The notes below the pieces were generated by a model that made no database searches, was not told the origin of the DNA, and saw nothing but the letters and a program-made list of their open reading frames with translations. The translations under genes were made by a program, and so were the position numbers. Of a stretch of DNA of 10,001 nt, positions 7,242-10,001 are shown one piece after another. Numbering within the stretch: position 1 is the stretch's first letter; each line of letters starts with the position of its first letter. Origin of the DNA: Holosporales bacterium (GTDB lineage: Bacteria; Pseudomonadota; Alphaproteobacteria; BNTO01); assembly GCA_031290075.1 (NCBI GenBank), contig JAITOG010000014.1, positions 1 through 10,001 on the forward strand, given 5' to 3'.

Positions 7242-8182
7242 AAAAGGAAACAGAAACCCAGAATCTTTTGGATTTTTTTTTAGAGGCACTTATTGCAGAA
7301 AGAAATTCCGCAAACAATACTATAGAAGCTTACAATCACGATTTGAAAGATTTTAGCGTTTTTTTGCAAAAAAAATATTGGAAAAGTTTAAAAGACGCAA
7401 CAGAAAATGACATTTTTGCATATAGAAAATTTCTTGTAAAATCTGATATGAAGTCTTCAACTATTGCTAGAAAACTTATTGCTATTCGTCAATTATTTGG
7501 TTTTCTTTTTCAAGAGAGTGTTATTACTTATAATCCAGCAAGAAACATTTCCTTACCTAAACAAACCAAGGTATTACCAAAAATTCTTGAAAAAGAAGAA
7601 ATTTTTGCCATTTTGGAAAAGGCTATGAAAGATCAGACAGCGGAAGGTAGGCGTAAATGGGCTTTGTTTGAATTACTATACGGTGCTGGACTTAGAGTAA
7701 GCGAGTTAATTTCGTTAAAAATCGGAAATTTTACAATAAATCAAAAAACTCATCAAATTGAACCATTTGTTATGGTTAAGGGAAAAGGAGGAAAAGAGAG
7801 GTTTGTTCCAATTCATGAGACCTGTATTGTTTCACTAGAGGCTTATTTAGGTATTAGGGATGTTTTTGTAAAAGATAGAAAGAAGGGGAATTTATGGTTA
7901 TTTCCTTCAAAATCAAAAGCTGGATATTTAACAAGGCAGTATGTAGCTAAGCTTTTAAAGAAAACTGCTCAAGAGGTAGGAATCCCTAAAGAAAAGCTTT
8001 CTCCTCACGTAATTCGTCACGCTTTTGCTACACACCTTTTAGAAGGCGGTGCAAACATTTTAGTAATACAACGCCTTCTCGGCCATACTGATATTTCTAC
8101 AACGCAAATTTACACTCATGTTAAATCAAAACATTTGGCGGAGTTAGTGGAAAAATACCATCCTTTAAGCATTAAAGCTTAA
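7238..8182 (+). CDS. xerD: Site-specific tyrosine recombinase XerD
   Basis: XerD acts with XerC at dif to resolve chromosome dimers before division, under FtsK control. The 314-residue product has an N-terminal SAM-like core-binding domain (about 8-95) and a C-terminal catalytic domain. Catalytic residues are in place: R153 (GAGLRVSEL), K183 (VKGKGGKER), H257 and R260 (LSPHVIRHAFATH), H283 (LLGHTDIS) and the nucleophile Y292 (TTQIYTHV). LSPHVIRHAFATHLLEGGA and the DISTTQIYTHV block are typical of Xer proteins, XerD more than XerC. The start ATG overlaps the glmS stop as ATGA, a sign of coupled translation. A T9 run at 7273-7281 lies early in the gene. No dif-like site was recognised nearby. 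The inverted-repeat ankyrin unit begins 39 bp after its stop. Confidence 0.93.
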   Translation: MKKETETQNLLDFFLEALIAERNSANNTIEAYNHDLKDFSVFLQKKYWKSLKDATENDIFAYRKFLVKSDMKSSTIARKLIAIRQLFGFLFQESVITYNPARNISLPKQTKVLPKILEKEEIFAILEKAMKDQTAEGRRKWALFELLYGAGLRVSELISLKIGNFTINQKTHQIEPFVMVKGKGGKERFVPIHETCIVSLEAYLGIRDVFVKDRKKGNLWLFPSKSKAGYLTRQYVAKLLKKTAQEVGIPKEKLSPHVIRHAFATHLLEGGANILVIQRLLGHTDISTTQIYTHVKSKHLAELVEKYHPLSIKA

Positions 8183-8221
8183 AAGAGAATTAAATCTAAA
8201 GCGCCGGATGTTATAGTAGAT

Positions 8222-8310
8222 TAACCCTGTTCATTAATTGATTTTTACAATTTTGGGCCTCTGCGCTGCAGAGCCTTCAAAGGCCGAAAAGTTAAATGTG
8301 AACACAGTTA
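8222..8310 (+). repeat. Left 89-bp inverted-repeat arm
   Basis: The arm begins TAACCCTGTTCATTAATTG and ends GTGAACACAGTTA. A GC-rich hairpin sits in its middle: CTCTGC (8259-8264), a 3-nt loop and GCAGAG (8268-8273), extended by GG/CC across a bulged C. An alternative pairing joins GGCCT at 8256 with AGGCC at 8281. No T tract follows, so it is not a typical terminator. The ankyrin reading frame stays open through the arm from 8225 (stop TAA at 8222-8224), without an in-frame ATG, GTG or TTG. Confidence 0.93.
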
Positions 8311-8332
8311 TTATAAACGTACCCCCCTTAAT

Positions 8333-9394
8333 ATGGCAGCTGTAAACGAGAACCTGGAAGCAGTTAAGAGATTAATTGGGGTGAAGGGGATTTCTCCTGA
8401 CGTTAAAGATAATGAAGGATTTGCCCCACTTCATCGGGCTGCTAGACATGGATGGGTTGACGTTGTTCAAGCATTAATTAGAATTGGAGCAGATAAAAAC
8501 GTTAAAGATAATAAAGGATTTGCCCCACTTCATTGGGCTGTTAGACATGGACGTGTTGAAGTTGTTCAAGCATTAATTAGAATTGGAGCAGATAAAAACG
8601 TTCAAGATCGTGAAGGATTGACCCCACTTCATTGGGCTGTTAGATATATAGGAATAAGGGAAGATGCTAATGAAATTGTTCAAGCATTAATTAGAATTGG
8701 AGCAGATAAAAACGTTCAAGATCGTGAAGGATTGACCCCACTTCATTGGGCTGTTAGATATATAGGAAGAAGGAAAGGTGCTAAGGAAATTGCTCTAGCA
8801 TTAATTAAAGCTAAAGCAAATGTAAATGTTGGAAATAAAAATGGATGTACCCCACTTCATATAGTTGCTCAATATGGAGATTGTGAACTTATTGAAGCAT
8901 TAATTAATGCTGGAGCAGATGTAAATGCTAGAGATAGAAATGGATGTACTCCATTTCTTATAGGTCTTCAAATAACCGAAGTTAGGGAATTATTAACGAC
9001 GAAATTGGAAGAAAAGAATCACCGACGCCAACGCGTCTTCCGAGAAGGTTGGAAGAATGTTGATAGTAATTTACGTAACTTATTTCATATAGCTGCTCAA
9101 TATGGATACAGCGATGCTGTTATGAGATTAATAATATTTAAAGAGACGGATTTAAGAAAAGCTGGAGATAAAAATGGAGATACCCCACTTCATCTAGCTG
9201 TTCAAAATGAACAGGCTGAAGTTGTTCGCATATTGCTTCTTCATAAAAATGAAGATATAAATATTAAGAATAAGAAAGGAAAGAGGCCAATAGATTTAGC
9301 TATGGAAAAAGGAAATAGTTTGATTATTGGGTTATTTAGAAATGAGGGACTCAGCCCCCCTATTCCCGTAACAACTCTTTTTTTAAACTTTTAA
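8333..9394 (+). CDS. Ankyrin-repeat protein, apparently 5'-truncated
   Basis: From ATG 8333 the frame gives 353 residues with about nine to ten ankyrin repeats and no other domain. Clear repeats begin GFAPLHRAARHG, GFAPLHWAVRHG, GLTPLHWAVRYI (twice), GCTPLHIVAQYG, GDTPLHLAVQNE and GKRPIDLAMEKG; the repeat starting GCTPFLIGLQ is disturbed by a basic insert near HRRQR. Codons just before the ATG read KRTPLN, the start of an ankyrin repeat, so the real array begins upstream, 7-10 bp from the left arm. There is no ribosome-binding site (the upstream bases are CCCCCC-rich) and no signal peptide. Translation may be absent, start at a non-standard codon, or rely on a fusion no longer present. The stop lies 6 bp before the right arm. 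Ankyrin arrays bind proteins; a host-directed role is possible but unproven. Confidence 0.7.
   Translation: MAAVNENLEAVKRLIGVKGISPDVKDNEGFAPLHRAARHGWVDVVQALIRIGADKNVKDNKGFAPLHWAVRHGRVEVVQALIRIGADKNVQDREGLTPLHWAVRYIGIREDANEIVQALIRIGADKNVQDREGLTPLHWAVRYIGRRKGAKEIALALIKAKANVNVGNKNGCTPLHIVAQYGDCELIEALINAGADVNARDRNGCTPFLIGLQITEVRELLTTKLEEKNHRRQRVFREGWKNVDSNLRNLFHIAAQYGYSDAVMRLIIFKETDLRKAGDKNGDTPLHLAVQNEQAEVVRILLLHKNEDINIKNKKGKRPIDLAMEKGNSLIIGLFRNEGLSPPIPVTTLFLNF
8562..8768 (+). repeat. Two identical 93-bp ankyrin units with a 114-bp period
   Basis: Bases 8562-8654 and 8676-8768 are identical over 93 bp. They encode the end of one ankyrin repeat and the start of the next, each followed by a diverged stretch (IGIREDANEI versus IGRRKGAKEI). 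The period is 38 codons, not the usual 33, because each loop carries five extra residues. The preceding 33-codon units are also close to these at the DNA level, which points to recent expansion of the array. Confidence 0.9.
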
Positions 9395-9400
9395 AATTAT

Positions 9401-9489
9401 TAACTGTGTTCACATTTAACTTTTCGGCCTTTGAAGGCTCTGCAGCGCAGAGGCCCAAAATTGTAAAAATCAATTAATGAACAGGGTTA
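9401..9489 (-). repeat. Right 89-bp inverted-repeat arm
   Basis: This is the exact reverse complement of 8222-8310, starting TAACTGTGTTCAC and ending GAACAGGGTTA. It carries the same central GC hairpin in mirror position. With no mismatches in 89 bp, the arms are either young or kept identical by gene conversion. Confidence 0.93.
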
Positions 9490-9581
9490 TTAGGGAAGAT
9501 TTTTTGAAAGAGATAAGGAAAAAGGAGGAAGAAATATTTGATAACCTTAAAGCTGAGCAAGGCAAAGAATTCTCACAATAA
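9477..9581 (+). pseudogene. Short charged frame next to the right arm, probably the tail of a broken gene
   Basis: The frame is open from 9435 inside the arm; the first ATG is at 9477, still in the arm. It gives 34 residues rich in Lys and Glu (REDFLKEIRKKEEEIFDNLK and so on), ending at TAA 9579-9581. It has no clear ribosome-binding site. The composition suggests the C-terminus of a helical protein separated from its 5' part by the cassette. Left of the cassette, the frame after the xerD stop (8183-8221) reads KRIKSKAPDVIVD, a possible partner. Joining them at a simple TA duplication leaves the frames off by one base, so this link is speculative. Confidence 0.3.
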
Positions 9582-9685
9582 ACTCACTTTCGCAACTAAA
9601 TTCCTTTTGCAAATTTGTTCGTCGCTTCGATGTTCAAATCCTCGTAAGGTTTGGGGGAAATCTGTGATTTCTCCCAATGCCCCTC

Positions 9686-9781
9686 ATTATACCCAAACCC
9701 CAAAAAATTGCGGATCCAAACTTCTTGAGTTTCAAGGGATTGGCAGCAATTAAAATCCGCATTCTTTGGGGGCCCAGTATA
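9686..9781. repeat. Dispersed palindromic repeat, copy 2 (inverted relative to copy 1)
   Basis: This 96-bp copy, read on the minus strand, matches 1117-1213 at nearly nine of ten bases by hand alignment, including both ends (TATAC and GTATAAT). Its arms are CCCCAAAAAATTGCGGAT (9698-9715) and the complement around 9755-9771, with one unpaired base. It cuts the 3' side of the minus-strand P-loop fragment. Just before it, 9653-9675 forms a small hairpin (GGGGGAAATC with GATTTCTCCC). Confidence 0.75.
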
Positions 9782-10001
9782 TAACTAATACACTCTGGTT
9801 CTGCGCTCCGTTTCTCCTTCAACTTTGCTATAAGAAATTGGTTTCGAAGGAAGTCTAATGCAGATGATTTTCCACAACCTAATAACGCGAACTATGGATT
9901 AGGTGAAAGCCCCTCAAACGGTGTAATTGAAGGTTTTGTTGTCATGAGTTGATATGAAATCAGTACTGAAAGCACATGAATAGCCATATTTGCCACAGAT
10001 C
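9782..10001 (-). pseudogene. Fragment of a P-loop protein gene with an in-frame stop, running off the window
   Basis: On the minus strand one frame runs from the window edge (9999) to the palindromic repeat, broken by a single TAG at 9894-9892. The upstream part contains MAIHVLSVLISYQL and TTKPSITPFEGLSPNP. Directly after the stop it reads FALLGCGKSSALDFLRNQFL, which looks like a hydrophobic strand followed by a Walker A (GxGKS) loop and helix. The frame continues through the repeat to 9634. I infer a decayed NTPase gene whose 3' part was lost or displaced at the repeat. The family is not identifiable, and the five-residue motif could be chance, but the coding look on both sides of one stop supports a real remnant. 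Confidence 0.4.

Larger units (their letters stand above)
8222..9489 (+). mobile_element. Ankyrin cassette bounded by perfect 89-bp inverted repeats
   Basis: The unit is 1,268 bp: an 89-bp arm, 1,090 bp of interior and an identical inverted arm. I compared the arms base by base and found 89 of 89 identical. The interior holds only the ankyrin ORF, which starts within a few bases of one arm and stops 6 bp before the other. There is no transposase or recombinase inside. The arms end TAACCCTG/CAGGGTTA; flanking bases show no longer direct duplication, but a TA target duplication (as in IS630/Tc1-mariner) cannot be excluded because TA is self-complementary. Possible readings are a non-autonomous transposable unit with cargo, an invertible segment, or two inverted copies of a solo repeat around a gene piece. 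It is co-directional with the xerD row. Confidence 0.7.

Noticed and set aside
8255..8285. Rho-independent terminator for xerD in the left arm hairpin
   Set aside because: The stem is GC-rich but no T tract follows on either strand.
9543..9651. tRNA-like signals: AACCTTA (9543-9549) pairs fully with TAAGGTT (9645-9651), next to a T-arm-like CGATG-TTCAAAT-CCTCG
   Set aside because: The span is 109 nt, no D-arm or proper anticodon arm can be drawn, the T-stem has a mismatch, and the ends do not fit tmRNA. Probably chance, at most a very decayed tRNA.
9538..9753. 71-codon plus-strand frame starting at TTG with AGGAGG 9 nt upstream
   Set aside because: The second half is simply the palindromic repeat read through, the composition is not protein-like, and the overlapping charged frame (9477-9581) looks more coding. 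The AGGAGG falls in a Lys/Glu purine tract.
9634..9822. 62-codon minus-strand frame
   Set aside because: It is the lower part of the P-loop remnant continuing through the palindromic repeat, not a separate gene.

Overview
The window is AT-rich with long A and T runs. It looks like a chromosomal segment of a host-associated alphaproteobacterium. The best lineage marker is a well-preserved MipZ-type division-site ATPase, a protein essentially confined to Alphaproteobacteria. Ankyrin-repeat genes, small dispersed palindromic repeats and decaying gene pieces at both ends fit an intracellular or protist-associated lineage of the Holosporales/Rickettsiales kind. That lineage is an inference; there is no rRNA or other taxonomic anchor in the window.

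Left end (1-1235): a minus-strand ankyrin gene has a good ribosome-binding site and a signal-peptide-like N-terminus, but a +1 frame break separates this from three ankyrin repeats. A gene-poor stretch with short coding remnants follows, then a 97-bp palindromic repeat placed just behind the dapA stop codon.

Core (1236-8182): dapA (lysine/diaminopimelate synthesis) points left. A co-directional row of six genes points right: a lytic transglycosylase, ybaB/ebfC, mipZ, a LON-substrate-binding-domain protein, glmS and xerD. The start codons of dapA and the transglycosylase gene overlap on one CATG, so each promoter must lie in the other's coding region. Spacing in the row shrinks from 49 bp to a 4-bp ATGA overlap, which suggests an operon. 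By theme it joins cell-wall precursor supply (DapA, GlmS), wall remodelling (transglycosylase), division-site placement (MipZ) and chromosome dimer resolution (XerD).

Right end (8183-10001): just after xerD is a 1,268-bp unit bounded by perfect 89-bp inverted repeats. Its only cargo is an ankyrin-repeat ORF that fills nearly all the space between the arms. The ankyrin frame is open through the left arm and starts in mid-repeat, as if its 5' end had been cut off or fused to the arm. Beyond it lie a short orphan frame, a second copy of the palindromic repeat in opposite orientation, and a minus-strand P-loop gene piece with an in-frame stop running off the window.

The most unusual object is the inverted-repeat ankyrin cassette. 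It could be a non-autonomous transposable cargo unit or an invertible segment; the sequence alone does not decide between them.
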